A DNA stretch of 64,000 bases, from NCBI RefSeq assembly GCF_022749515.1, contig NZ_CP094242.1, forward strand, positions 1,426,001 to 1,490,000. Direction: 5' to 3'. The position numbers and the translations under genes were made by a program. Of the stretch, positions 53,333-63,600 are shown one piece after another. Positions within the stretch are counted from its first letter, which is position 1. Every line of letters starts with the position of its first letter. The DNA is from Morococcus cerebrosus (GTDB lineage: Bacteria; Pseudomonadota; Gammaproteobacteria; Burkholderiales; Neisseriaceae). The notes beneath the pieces are model-generated. The model saw only the letters and a program-made list of their open reading frames with translations. It did not search any database and was not told where the DNA came from.

Positions 53333-54421
53333 TTATGCCGCTTCCAGCGCCGCGATTTCTTTGCGCAAGTGTTTCAACGCGGGGGTAACGATGGCGACAA
53401 ACATGGCTTCGCGGACGCGGCGTTGGGCGGGGCTGCGCATGAGGTAGCCTTTGGCGCCGGCGTGTAAGGCGGCAGATTGGGCGGCGGCAAGCGTCAGCTC
53501 GGCGGCGGCGGCGCGCAGTTTCAGCGTGGCGAGGTTGTCGGGCGTGTTGTTCCAAGCCAAGTCTGCCAGCCGTTCGGTGGTTTGCCATGCCTCGTCCAAG
53601 GTGGCTTTGAGGCTGTCGTAGCTGTCGTCGAGATAGCTGTTGACCTCGGCGTTGACGACGTTGGCGATGCGGATGATGCCGAGGCTGCCGTCGATCACGC
53701 CTGCGCCGATGCCGATTTGCAGCAGGATGAAGCCGGACTTGATGGAGGCGATGTAGTCGGAGAACTGTTCGGGCGCGGCGATCACGTCTTCGTCAGGGAT
53801 GAATACGTCTTTGAAGTTCAGGCTGAACGTGCGCGTGCCTTCGAGGGCGCAGAATTCGGGGCAGGCTTGCAGGGTCACGCCTTCCCATTGTCCGCCGGTG
53901 ATGAACATGACGTAGCCGTCGCCGATTTGGGCGGTATTCGCCCAGATGTGGTCTTCGCCGATGTTGGATACCCACGGCAGCGCGCCGTTAACTTTGTAGC
54001 CGCCGTCCACGCGCTCGGCTTGAAGGTTGTGTTTTTCAATGCCGGCGAGGTGTTTGACGGTATTGGACATGCCCGTACCCGCCAATACTTTGCCTTGCAG
54101 GATGTCGGCGAGGTATTTGTCTTTGACGGCTTGGTTGGGCGTCTGGTGCAGATACCAAGCGCAAGCCGCCTGACACCATGCGCTGAACGAAGTCGCGCCG
54201 CATTCTTTGCCGACTTCGCGCAAGACGGCGATTTGCGTCGCCAAACCCAAGCCGTTGCCGCCTTCCGCTTCCGTACCGACTGCGCCGAATCCGCCGATGG
54301 CGCCGAGTTCGCGCATAAAATCTTCGGGATACAAGCCATTGCGGTCGATTTCGTCCACTAAGGGTTTGAGTTTGGTTTTGACGAGTTCGGCAACTTGAGA
54401 CAATAAGGTTTCACGGTTCAT
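53333..54421 (-). CDS. Acyl-CoA dehydrogenase-family flavoprotein
   Basis: 362 residues. The acyl-CoA dehydrogenase fold is visible: an N-terminal helical domain (FMRELGAIGGFGAVGTEAEGG), a middle beta domain (LAGTGMSNTVKHLAG, YKVNGALPWVSNIGEDH) and a C-terminal four-helix domain (LKLRAAAAELTLAAAQSAAL). It lacks the usual catalytic Glu context of fatty-acid enzymes that I can identify, and the middle part resembles acyl-CoA dehydrogenase-like monooxygenases and nitroalkane or DszC-type enzymes. It could use reduced flavin from a partner. The AhpD-like gene lies upstream on the same strand with a DUS hairpin between. Confidence 0.82.
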   Translation of the reverse strand: MNRETLLSQVAELVKTKLKPLVDEIDRNGLYPEDFMRELGAIGGFGAVGTEAEGGNGLGLATQIAVLREVGKECGATSFSAWCQAACAWYLHQTPNQAVKDKYLADILQGKVLAGTGMSNTVKHLAGIEKHNLQAERVDGGYKVNGALPWVSNIGEDHIWANTAQIGDGYVMFITGGQWEGVTLQACPEFCALEGTRTFSLNFKDVFIPDEDVIAAPEQFSDYIASIKSGFILLQIGIGAGVIDGSLGIIRIANVVNAEVNSYLDDSYDSLKATLDEAWQTTERLADLAWNNTPDNLATLKLRAAAAELTLAAAQSAALHAGAKGYLMRSPAQRRVREAMFVAIVTPALKHLRKEIAALEAA

Positions 54422-54510
54422 GGTCTTATCCTTGAAAATGTGTGCGGACGGCGTGGGGAGGGCGTTCCGTTGGAAAGGGGAAGCGGTCCGTTACAGGGAC
54501 GGCATTTTTG

Positions 54511-54566
54511 AAAAAGGTCGTCTGAAAACGGGCAAATGGTTTTGCCGCCACTTTTCAGACGACCTT
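54511..54566 (-). terminator. DUS-type terminator behind the AhpD-like gene
   Basis: AAAAAGGTCGTCTGAAAA paired with TTTTCAGACGACCTT. Confidence 0.78.
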
Positions 54567-54575
54567 GGATCAGAA

Positions 54576-55124
54576 TCAGGCGAACGCCTGCAATTCAGGG
54601 TTGATTTCTGTTTGCGCGACGTTGTTGACGTAGTTGCACAAAGTCGCCAAGGCAACGCCCATCACGACTTCGACAGCCTGCTGCTGGTTGTAGCCGGCGT
54701 CGAAGAAGGCTTTGAGTTCGGCATCGGATACCGCGCCTTTTTTCGCCATCACGGCTTGGGTAAACGCAGCGAGCGCGCCCAGTTTGGCATCGTCAAATTC
54801 GCCCGCCGCCAACGCGCGCGCGGCTTTGATGGATTGCTCGGACAGGAGTTTTTTCAGGGTTGCCAGTTTGGTGTGGCCTGCCACGCAGAAACCGCATTCG
54901 TTGGTTCGGGCGGCGATGATTTGGATGACTTCGACTTCACCGGGAGTCAGACTGTTGGCGGCGTTCAATTTGCCGACTTCTTGATAGAACGCCAACGCTT
55001 CGGGCGCGTTTGCCAATACGCCGATGAGGTTGGGGATGAAGCCGTTGTTTTTCAGCGCGGCTTCGATGCGGGGTTTTGCTGCTTCGGGAGCGGTTTCGAC
55101 GGTGTGTACGGTTAAGCGTGCCAT
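54576..55124 (-). CDS. Carboxymuconolactone decarboxylase/AhpD-like peroxidase
   Basis: 182 residues, all-helical. The redox motif ECGFCVAGHT carries the CxxC pair and following His of AhpD-type alkylhydroperoxidases (about residues 75-84), with Glu nearby in TNECGF. This suggests thiol peroxidase or related redox activity rather than ring decarboxylation. AAAGGAAACCAAT precedes the ATG. It faces the same way as the acyl-CoA dehydrogenase-like gene 150 bases downstream; a shared role is possible but unproven. Confidence 0.88.
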   Translation of the reverse strand: MARLTVHTVETAPEAAKPRIEAALKNNGFIPNLIGVLANAPEALAFYQEVGKLNAANSLTPGEVEVIQIIAARTNECGFCVAGHTKLATLKKLLSEQSIKAARALAAGEFDDAKLGALAAFTQAVMAKKGAVSDAELKAFFDAGYNQQQAVEVVMGVALATLCNYVNNVAQTEINPELQAFA

Positions 55125-55320
55125 ATTGGTTTCCTTTTTATTTGCGATTTGTCAAAAGATGGAGGGCATAGTAGGGAAACAAATCCCAAAGTTGAAAGAC
55201 CTGATAATTATTTTGATAAAACCAATAGTTATAAACAGCCAAGAAATTGATTAGATTTATATAATTATTTAATTACATCGATAGTTTTAAAAAATAGGTA
55301 TAAATGGAAAAAAAATCAAA

Positions 55321-55362
55321 AAAGGTCGTCTGAAAACCGAATACAGTTTTCAGACGACCTTT
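55321..55362 (-). terminator. DUS-type terminator behind dld
   Basis: AAAGGTCGTCTGAAAACC paired with GTTTTCAGACGACCTTT. The flanking 55125-55320 is AT-rich and empty. Confidence 0.85.
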
Positions 55363-55388
55363 CATTCACTTATCCAATCCTAACCTTA

Positions 55389-57080
55389 TCATTCAGCCCA
55401 GTTTTTCTTCTTACTGGTCTTACCTATGCCCGGATTGAAACTGTTGGTCGGGTCGAGTTTGCGGTAGAACTGCTTGAGCGCGGGTTTCGCTTCGTATAAA
55501 TGACCGACATTGTGTTCGGCGGGATATTGCGCGCCGCGTTGGTCTAAAAGATGCAGCATTTCGTGTTCCAATGCCATGCAGTCGTTGCCTTTTTTGATGA
55601 TGTAATCCTGATGGAAAACGTGGCACATGAAATGTCCGTAGTAGAGCTTGTGGATGATTTTATTGTCGATTTCCGACGGCAGTTTTTCAAACCAGTCGCG
55701 GTCGTCGCGGCGCAGGGCGATGTCCAGCGCGACCAAATCTTCCACTTCATCATCATGCACGGCGCGGTAGCGGATGGCGGCTGAGGCAACGGCAAAACGG
55801 TGCAGCATGGCGGCTTGGGTTTCTTCGGCGTTGCATTCGAAAAACGTGCCGCCGTGGTGTGCAAAATACTCTTTCAAAAACGCGCGCGCTTCATCGACGC
55901 CTTTTCCGCCCATTTTCAGAATCAGGTGGTGTTCGTATTTGTCGCGGTAATCGCGCATGGATTTGGGCAGGTGGTCGGGCAGGTATTTGCTGACGAACTG
56001 CATGACTTTGTCGGAAAAATGTTTGGGCAGAAAGCTGACTTTTTTGCCGAATCGGTCAACTTTGGCTTTGAAATCAAATAATTTTGGCAGTTGGTGCGTA
56101 CCGAATTTTTTGATGACGTAGAACGTATCTTTGCCGTACACGTCGGCAATATCGAAAGCGTCACGATGGATGTATTCGCCGGAAACGGGCAGGCTTTCAA
56201 ATTCGCCCAAGGCAGCGCGGCGGATGTCGGTCAGTTCGTTGATGTCGTTGGTGCCGATGTAAAACACGGCAGTTTGCTTCTCTTGCGGGAAGGTATCCAA
56301 GCGGACGGCGAATACCATCAGTTTGCCCGCGCAGCCAGACGCTTCGTAATGGCGCGCCGGGTCGGCATTGAAACGCGCGGCGGTCGGCTCGTCCACTTGG
56401 CGCACATGGTCGCAATAGGCGTGGTCGTGTCCTTTGCCCGCATCTTGCGTGATGTCTTTTCTTTGATAGTGATGGCCTTGAAGATTAGTCAGGATTTCTT
56501 CGGGCGTGTCGCCCAAATCTATGCCCAAATGGTTGACCAGCTCCAGTTTGCCCTCTTCGTTGATTTGGGCAAACAGCGCCATTTCTGTGTAAGCCGGGCC
56601 GCGCTGCACCAATGCGCCGCCGGAGTTGTTGCACACGCCGCCCAAGACGGACGCGCCGATGCAGGATGAACCGATGACCGAATGCGGTTCGCGCCCCAAA
56701 GGTTTCAGCAGCAATTCGAGTTGATTCAGGGTTGAACCGGGCAGGCAGACGACTTGTTCGTTGTTGTTGATGGTTTGGATGATGTTCATCCGCATGGTGT
56801 TTACAATCACAATGTCGCGGTCATAATCGTTGCCGTCGGGGGTCGAGCCGCCTGTCAAACCGGTATTCGCCGCCTGTGTAATCACAATCACGTCCGCTTC
56901 GACGCAGGCCTGCAAAATTTTCCACATTTCCAGAATGGTTCCGGGGCGCACCACTGCCAACGCCCTACCCTCGCCGAAACGGTAGCCTTGGCGGTATTGT
57001 TCGGTTTTCGCGGGGTCGGTGATGATGTATTTTTCGCCGACGGTTTGAGTCAGGCTGCTGATTAATTGCGAGGCGTTCAT
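55389..57080 (-). CDS. dld: Quinone-dependent D-lactate dehydrogenase
   Basis: 563 residues. Membrane-associated FAD enzyme oxidising D-lactate to pyruvate and passing electrons to quinone. An FAD_binding_4 domain (VITQAANTGLTGGSTPDGND; VIGSSCIGASVLGGVCNNSGG) is followed by the Lact-deh-memb domain (KVDRFGKKVSFLPKHFSDKV, EHHLILKMGGKGVDEARAF) as in E. coli Dld. The C-terminus GDNCMALEHEMLHLLDQRGAQ-like block and NSFNPGIGKTSK are normal. Lactate is a main carbon source of Neisseria in the throat. The promoter side lies next to IS30 copy 2. Confidence 0.94.
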   Translation of the reverse strand: MNASQLISSLTQTVGEKYIITDPAKTEQYRQGYRFGEGRALAVVRPGTILEMWKILQACVEADVIVITQAANTGLTGGSTPDGNDYDRDIVIVNTMRMNIIQTINNNEQVVCLPGSTLNQLELLLKPLGREPHSVIGSSCIGASVLGGVCNNSGGALVQRGPAYTEMALFAQINEEGKLELVNHLGIDLGDTPEEILTNLQGHHYQRKDITQDAGKGHDHAYCDHVRQVDEPTAARFNADPARHYEASGCAGKLMVFAVRLDTFPQEKQTAVFYIGTNDINELTDIRRAALGEFESLPVSGEYIHRDAFDIADVYGKDTFYVIKKFGTHQLPKLFDFKAKVDRFGKKVSFLPKHFSDKVMQFVSKYLPDHLPKSMRDYRDKYEHHLILKMGGKGVDEARAFLKEYFAHHGGTFFECNAEETQAAMLHRFAVASAAIRYRAVHDDEVEDLVALDIALRRDDRDWFEKLPSEIDNKIIHKLYYGHFMCHVFHQDYIIKKGNDCMALEHEMLHLLDQRGAQYPAEHNVGHLYEAKPALKQFYRKLDPTNSFNPGIGKTSKKKNWAE

Positions 57081-57207
57081 GATGCGCTCCTGATGGGTTT
57101 GTTTATGGTTCTCCCGGGGAGATATATATCTGCGGGAAACGCAGGCAATCGACCCGATATATCGAAATGAAAATATTGTAGTAACGCAACAAAGTAAAGT
57201 AAAGGTC

Positions 57208-58287
57208 CTTGGATTCGGATTTCAAGTGCAACACTAGGGTACCAGTGGTTGGAACAGATTTAAGAATAAAACACTTGGCGTTTCGTAGCCAAGTGTTTTT
57301 CTCGGCCGGTGGTTCAACTCATCTTGAACCCTGCGTATCTCCCGATCGCTGATGTTTCGGAAATCGGTTTGTTTGGGGAAATATTGCCGGATGAGTCCAT
57401 TGGTGTTCTCATTCAGCCCTTTCTCCCAAGAATGGTAAGGGCGGCAAAAATAGGTTTTCGCCTTCAATGCTTTGGCTATTTTGGTGTGTTGGTAGAACTC
57501 TTTGCCGTTATCCATGGTGATGGTGTGGACTCTGGCTTTATATGCCTTTAATACCCTAATGGCCGCCCGGGCAGTGTCTTCGGCTTTTAAGTTCTTTAAT
57601 TTGCAGATGATGGTGTAGCGGGTAGTGCGTTCGACCAAGGTCAATAACGCGCTTTTCTGATTTTTGCCGACGATGGTGTCGGCCTCCCAATCGCCGATGC
57701 GGGTTTTCTGGTCGACGATAGCAGGTCGGTTCTCTATGCCGACGCGGTTGGGCACTTTGCCTCTGGTCCATGTGCTGCCGTAGCGTTTGCGGTAGGGTTT
57801 GCTGCATATTCTGAGATGTTGCCACAAAGTGCCGCCGTTGCTTTTGTCTTGGCGAAGGTAGCGGTAAACGGTGCTGTGATGGAGTGTGATCCCGTGGTGT
57901 TTATGCAGGTAGGCACATACTTGTTCGGGACTGAGTTTGCGGCGGATAAGGGTGTCGATGTGTTGAACCAGCTGCGAATCGAGCTTATAGGGTTTTCGCC
58001 GGTGCTGTTTGGTCAGCCGGCTTTGCTTCTGTGCTTTTTCGGCGCTGTATTGCTGTCCTTGGATGCAGTGCCGCTTGATTTCGCGGCTGATGGTGCTTTT
58101 GTGGCGGTTGAGCTGTTTGGCGATTTCGGCGATGGTGCAGTGGCGGGACAGGTATTGGATATGGTATCGTTCGTCTTGGGTCAGTTGTGTGTAGCTCATG
58201 GCAATCTTTCTTGCAGGAAAGGCCGTATGCTACCGCATACTGGCCTTTTTCTGTTATGGAAAGTTGCACTTCAAATGCGAATCCGCC
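57208..58287 (-). mobile_element. IS30-family element, IS1655-like, copy 2
   Basis: 1080 bp, nearly identical to copy 1 (17941-19020) and with the same inverted ends. Left flank AAAGGTC, right flank ATCGTCTGAAGG: again the join falls within a DUS-like sequence, with a one-base change (ATC for GTC). Confidence 0.92.
57234..58199 (-). CDS. IS30-family transposase
   Basis: 321 residues, full length and intact; three substitutions relative to copy 1. The same HTH (HKSTISREIKRH) and DDE motifs (GDWEADTIVG, TMDNGKEF, NENTNGL) are present. Sits between dld and a sugar transporter gene. Confidence 0.95.
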   Translation of the reverse strand: MSYTQLTQDERYHIQYLSRHCTIAEIAKQLNRHKSTISREIKRHCIQGQQYSAEKAQKQSRLTKQHRRKPYKLDSQLVQHIDTLIRRKLSPEQVCAYLHKHHGITLHHSTVYRYLRQDKSNGGTLWQHLRICSKPYRKRYGSTWTRGKVPNRVGIENRPAIVDQKTRIGDWEADTIVGKNQKSALLTLVERTTRYTIICKLKNLKAEDTARAAIRVLKAYKARVHTITMDNGKEFYQHTKIAKALKAKTYFCRPYHSWEKGLNENTNGLIRQYFPKQTDFRNISDREIRRVQDELNHRPRKTLGYETPSVLFLNLFQPLVP

Positions 58288-58708
58288 ATCGTCTGAAGGC
58301 AAATTTTTCGAATCACCCCGATATTTTGACCGAATGCCGTACCATCATCTGAAACACCCCTCAACAAAAAACCTTATTCAATCCAAGCTTTGGCTTTCAG
58401 ACGATCCTATCCCTTTCCGGTGCAAACTTTGTGAATAATCAATTTTGACACTGATAGCGTCTTGCCAGCCTATGAGTTTTAAAACATAATGACCCGGCCT
58501 TTTATCAATAAAAAATGCTTCTCAACAATAACATCATTCTTCAGAAAGTCGCGCCTTTCTATTCTTCCAACTAAAATCTCCCGCGCGTCTTGCCTGATGG
58601 CACGTTACTAAAACCGGCTGAAAACAGAAGTTTTACCGCTCCGCTTTCCGTTTATACGGAGCGCGGCGGGTAGGGTTTTCTTAACTGTCAATCAAGTGAG
58701 GACGCTTC
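58288..58708. other. Leader region of the sugar transporter gene (420 bp)
   Basis: No gene seen. DUS-like remnants at 58289 and about 58398. A seven-pair hairpin CGCTCCG...CGGAGCG (58638-58664) lies shortly before the start codon and could be an operator or a leader structure. GTGAGGACGCTTC provides the ribosome site. Confidence 0.5.
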
Positions 58709-60034
58709 ATGAATCAGTCAAAACTTCTCAGATGGTCCATTACGGTCGCGCTGGCGGGTTTCCTGTTCGGTTTCGATACCGTCGTGATTTCCGGTGCGGA
58801 TCAGGCATTGCAGGAATTGTGGAAAAGCCCGGATTGGTTTCACGGTTTGGTCGTTATGTCATCCGCGCTTTGGGGGACGGTCATCGGCGCGCTCTTTGGC
58901 AGCATACCGACCGATAAATTCGGGCGTAAAAAAACGCTGGTCGTCATCGGCGTGTTGTATGTCGTCGGCGCGCTCGGTTCTGCCTTGGTCAACGACCCTT
59001 ATTCCTTCGCCTTCTTCCGCTTCATCGGAGGCTTGGGCATCGGCGCATCGACCATTGCCGCGCCTGCCTACGTTACCGAAATCGCGCCTGCCGAAAAACG
59101 CGGACGCTTGGTGGCGATGTATCAATTCAACATCGTCTTCGGTATCCTGATTGCCTATCTTTCCAACTATATTTTCTCCGGTCTGAATTTGGGCGAGAAC
59201 ACTTGGCGTTGGATGCTGGGAGTACAAGTCGTCCCTGCCTTGATTTATACCGTCATGGTGTTGAGCATTCCGCTTTCGCCGCGCTGGTTGGTGATGAAAG
59301 GGCGTATCGACGAAGCGCGCAAAGTGCTTGCCTTGGTCAATCCTGATGCGGACATTGAAGAATTGGTCGCCTCCACCCGCGAAGACAGCGGTAAAAAAGA
59401 AAGCCTGTGGCTGAAAAAATACCGCCTGCCTGTTTTACTGGCATTCCTGATTGCGTTTTTCAACCAAATGTCGGGCATCAACGCCTTCCTCTACTACGCA
59501 CCGCGTATTTTTGAAATCGCAGGTTTGGAAAAAAGCGCGGCCTTGGGCGGCAGCGTGGGCGTGGGTTTGGTCAACCTGATTTTCACTTTCGTCGGCTTGG
59601 CATTAATCGATAAATTCGGCCGCCGCCAACTGATGTATATCGGCTCGTTCGGCTACATCATTTCGCTCGGTTTGGTGTCGCTTGCCTTCTTCCTCGGCTG
59701 GAAGGGCATGGCGGTTCCGCTCTTTTTCTTCCTCTTTATCGCCGCACACGCCATCGGTCAGGGTACGGTAATTTGGGTGTTTATCTCCGAAATCTTCCCC
59801 AGCCACCTGCGTGCGCAAGGTCAGGCGTTGGGCAGCTCGACCCACTGGGTGCTTGCCGCCGCCATTCCCGCCGCCATTCCGTTCCTGTTCGGCAGCATCG
59901 GGGCGGGCTGGGTATTTGTCTGTTTCACGGCGATGATGGTGTTGCAACTTTTCTTCGTGATGACGATGATGCCGGAAACCAAAGGCGTGCCGTTGGAGGA
60001 ATTGTCCAAATCGCTGATTAAAGAAGATATTTAA
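58709..60034 (+). CDS. Sugar:proton symporter, MFS sugar porter family
   Basis: 441 residues, 12 transmembrane helices. Sugar porter (SP) family motifs: GFLFGFDTVVISGA in helix 1, a GRKKT loop (PTDKFGRKKT) between helices 2 and 3, RFIGGLGIGA, PLSPRWLVMKGR after helix 6, QMSGINAFLYYAP in helix 7 and PETKGVPLEEL at the end. Relatives carry xylose, galactose, glucose or inositol; the exact sugar cannot be told. AGTGAGGA precedes the ATG. No sugar enzymes are adjacent. A DUS hairpin ends it. Confidence 0.92.
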   Translation: MNQSKLLRWSITVALAGFLFGFDTVVISGADQALQELWKSPDWFHGLVVMSSALWGTVIGALFGSIPTDKFGRKKTLVVIGVLYVVGALGSALVNDPYSFAFFRFIGGLGIGASTIAAPAYVTEIAPAEKRGRLVAMYQFNIVFGILIAYLSNYIFSGLNLGENTWRWMLGVQVVPALIYTVMVLSIPLSPRWLVMKGRIDEARKVLALVNPDADIEELVASTREDSGKKESLWLKKYRLPVLLAFLIAFFNQMSGINAFLYYAPRIFEIAGLEKSAALGGSVGVGLVNLIFTFVGLALIDKFGRRQLMYIGSFGYIISLGLVSLAFFLGWKGMAVPLFFFLFIAAHAIGQGTVIWVFISEIFPSHLRAQGQALGSSTHWVLAAAIPAAIPFLFGSIGAGWVFVCFTAMMVLQLFFVMTMMPETKGVPLEELSKSLIKEDI

Positions 60035-60047
60035 ATCGATATGAACG

Positions 60048-60082
60048 AAAAGGTCGTCTGAAAATGTTCAGGCGACCTTTTC
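60048..60082 (+). terminator. DUS-type terminator behind the sugar transporter
   Basis: AAAAGGTCGTCTGAAAA paired with TTCAGGCGACCTTTT; one arm is off-consensus. Confidence 0.78.
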
Positions 60083-60095
60083 CCATCCCGGATTC

Positions 60096-60165
60096 TATAG
60101 TGGATTAAATTTAAATCAGGACAAGGCGAGGCAACGCCGTACTGGTTTAAATTTAATCCACTATA
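60096..60165. repeat. Short Correia element (CREE)
   Basis: 70 bp. Terminal repeats TATAGTGGATTAAATTTAAA and its complement ending TCCACTATA enclose ATCAGGACAAGGCGAGGCAA-like core sequence. Known full CREE are about 105 or 155 bp, so this one is internally deleted. It sits between two terminators of convergent genes. Confidence 0.85.
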
Positions 60166-60172
60166 CAAAAGC

Positions 60173-60209
60173 AAAAACACCGAAGACCAATCAATCTTCG
60201 GCGTTTTTT
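60173..60209 (-). terminator. Intrinsic terminator of the SRP RNA gene
   Basis: On the minus strand CGCCGAAGATTGATTGGTCT folds with the following TTCGGTGTTTTT. Confidence 0.85.
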
Positions 60210-60213
60210 AATA

Positions 60214-60311
60214 GGGTGGCGAGCCAGACCCCCGGCACTGACGCATCGGAGTGGGCTGCTGGCTTCCGCCCCTGACCCGTTGTTCCGAATTACCATGCGG
60301 GGAGACCCGCC
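60214..60311 (-). ncRNA. ffs: Signal recognition particle RNA (4.5S)
   Basis: About 98 bases on the minus strand. The apical domain is recognisable: GGTCAGGGGCGGAAGCCAGC on one side, with the internal loops AGCAGCC and GGTCAGG of bacterial 4.5S RNA and a GGAA tetraloop (within GCGGAAGC) that binds Ffh. The outer arms GGCGGGTCT...and ...GGCTCGCCACCC pair. A terminator follows directly. The 5' end is estimated to a few bases. Confidence 0.88.
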
Positions 60312-60644
60312 GTAAGAGAGTGGCATTATAACTGTTTTACGGGAAAACTCAAGCGCGGCGGCGTCGAAGGTCGTCTGAAAAGTCTTTTTACCTTTAAATT
60401 GTCAACAATATTTGCCTTTTTGAAAATTATTCCTATTGAAACATTTTTCGCCTTTTCCGTTGAAAAACATCGGAATTTAAACTACATTAACACTTTCTAC
60501 CAAGTTGTCTGATTGGCTCGAAAATCGTTTTAACTTCGTTGAAGCTGCGCTTTCAGACGACCTTTTTCCTAAAAACACAGCGAAATCATGCCGCAGCTTT
60601 CCGCAGTTTCGCCGTACCAATAATCATACGGACACACCGCCACC
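60312..60644. other. Intergenic region between ffs and the oxidoreductase gene
   Basis: Contains DUS at about 60366 and 60550. No gene seen. It should hold the divergent promoters of ffs and the oxidoreductase gene. Confidence 0.5.
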
Positions 60645-63600
60645 ATGACCACGACTACCGCCCCGCAGCGTATTCGGGAAATTCCCTACAACTATACTTC
60701 CTACACCGACCGCGAAATCGTCATCCGCCTGTTGGGCGACGAGGCGTGGCAGATTCTGCAGGACTTGCGCGGACAGCGCAGGACGGGGCGGTCGGCGCGG
60801 ATGTTGTTTGAAGTGTTGGGCGATATTTGGGTGGTCGTGCGCAATCCGTATCTGGTCGATGATTTGCTGGAGCATCCGAAACGCCGTGCCGCGCTGGTGC
60901 GGGAAATGCGCCACCGTTTGAACGAAATCCGCAAACGCCGCGACGACAATCCGCAAGTCGATCTATTGGTTGCGGCGGCAGAAAAGGCGGTCGAGCGTTT
61001 TGACGGCAGTTTTGACGAAACGCGCCAAAAGCGGCGGCAGATTTTGGAGCGTTTGAGCAAAATCACCAAGCCGCACAATATTATGTTTGACGGGCTGGCG
61101 CGGGTAACGCACGTTACCGACGCGACCGACTGGCGCGTCGAATATCCGTTTGTCGTCGTCAATCCTGACACGGAGGCGGAAATCGCGCCTTTGGTGCGCG
61201 CCTTAATCGAGCTGGATTTGGTCATTATCCCGCGCGGCGGCGGCACGGGTTATACCGGCGGCGCCGTGCCTTTGGATGCAAACAGCGCGGTCATCAATAC
61301 GGAAAAACTGGACAAGCATCGCGGCGTCGAATTTGTCGAACTGGCGGGCTTGGACGGCAAACATCCGATTATCCATTGCGGCGCGGGCGTGGTAACGCGG
61401 CGGGTGGAAGAAACCGCGCATCAGGCGGGCTTGGTGTTCGCCGTCGATCCGACTTCTGCCGACGCTTCCTGCGTGGGCGGTAATGTGGCGATGAATGCGG
61501 GCGGCAAAAAAGCCGTGCTGTGGGGGACGGCGTTGGACAACCTCGCCTACTGGCAGATGGTCAACCCGCAGGGCGAATGGCTGCGCATCGAGCGCGTGCG
61601 CCACAATTTCGGCAAAATCCACGACGAAGAAACCGCAGTCTTTGACGTGCACACGTTGGATTCAGACGGCCTCAATATCGTTAAGACCGAACGCTTGGAA
61701 ATCCCCGGCCACAAATTCCGCAAAGTCGGTTTGGGCAAAGACGTTACCGACAAATTCTTGAGCGGCCTTCCCGGCGTGCAAAAAGAAGGTACGGACGGCA
61801 TCATCACCAGCGTCGCCTTCGTGTTACACAAAATGCCGAAATACACGCGCACCGTGTGTATGGAGTTTTTCGGCACGGTCGCCACCGCCACGCCTTCTAT
61901 CGTCGAAATCCGCGATTTCCTGCTCGCCCACGACAGCGTGCGGCTGGCCGGCTTGGAACATTTGGACTGGCGTTATGTCCGCGCCGTCGGTTACGCCACC
62001 AAAGCGGCGGGTAAAGGACGGCCGAAAATGGTTTTGCTGGCGGACGTGGTTTCAGACGACGAAGCCGCCGTAGAGGCAGCCGCCGAACACATCTGCGAAC
62101 TTGCCCGCGCCCGCGACGGCGAAGGCTTTATCGCCGTGTCGCCTGAAGCGCGCAAAACCTTCTGGCTCGACCGCAGCCGCACCGCCGCCATCGCCAAACA
62201 CACCAACGCCTTTAAAATCAACGAAGACGTAGTGATTCCGCTGGAACGGTTGGGCGAGTATTCGGACGGTATCGAACGCATCAACATCGAGCTTTCCATC
62301 CAAAACAAACTCACCCTGTGCGCCGCATTGGAGCAATATCTTTCGGGCAAACTCCCCATCGACAAAATGGGCACGGACCTGCCAACCGCCGAACTTTTGG
62401 GCGAACGCGGCAAACATGCCCTTGCCCACGTTTCCGCCGTCAAAGAACGTTGGGACTGGTTGCTCGCCAATCTCGATACGCCGCTTGCCGACTACAAAGC
62501 CCGCTACGGCGCAGCCGTCCATGCCGCGCCCGAAGCCAAAGACAACGAGAGCTGTTTCACCGCCTTCCGCGACTTCCGCCTGCGCGTGTCCGTCAAAGAA
62601 GACGTAATGAAACCGCTCGCCGAAATCTTCAGCGGCAAAACCGACACCAAAATCATTGAAGGCTTGGGCAAAATCCACGCCAAAACCGTGCGCGGGCGTG
62701 TCTTCGTCGCCCTGCACATGCACGCCGGCGACGGCAACGTCCATACCAACATCCCCGTCAATTCAGACGACGCCCAAATGCTTCAGACGGCCTACCGTTC
62801 GGTCGAACGCATCATGAAACTCGCCCGCTCGCTCGGCGGCGTGATTTCCGGCGAACACGGCATCGGCATCACCAAGCTCGAATTTCTGACCGATGAAGAC
62901 TTGCAGCCGTTTTGGGACTACAAAAACCAAGTCGATCCCAAACACACCTTCAACCGTCACAAACTGATGAAAGGTTCGGACCTACGCAACGCCTACACGC
63001 CGTCCTTCGAGCTGTTGGGCGCGGAATCGCTGATTATGGAGAAATCAGACCTCGGCACCATCGCCGATTCCATCAAAGACTGCCTGCGTTGCGGCAAATG
63101 CAAACCTGTCTGCTCCACCCACGTTCCGCGTGCCAACCTGCTGTACAGCCCGCGCAACAAAATCCTCGGCGTGGGGCTCTTGACCGAAGCCTTCTTATAC
63201 GAAGAGCAAACCCGCCGCGGCGTTTCCATCAAACACTTCGAAGAACTCATGGACATCGGCGACCACTGCACCGTGTGCCACCGCTGCGTCAAACCCTGCC
63301 CCGTCAACATCGACTTCGGCGACGTTACCGTAGCCATCCGCAACTACCTTGCCGACTCCGGCCACAAACGCTTCGCACCCGCCGCATCGATGGGCATGGC
63401 ATTTTTGAACGCCACCGGCCCGAAAACCATCAAAGCCCTGCGCGCCGCCATGATACAGACCGGCTTCCCCGCACAGAACTTCGCTTATAAAATCGGCAAA
63501 CTCCTGCCCGTCGGTACCAAAAAACAAAAAGCCGAACCCAAAGCCACCGTCGGCACCGCTCCGGTCAAAGAACAAATCATCCACTTCATCAACCGTCCTT

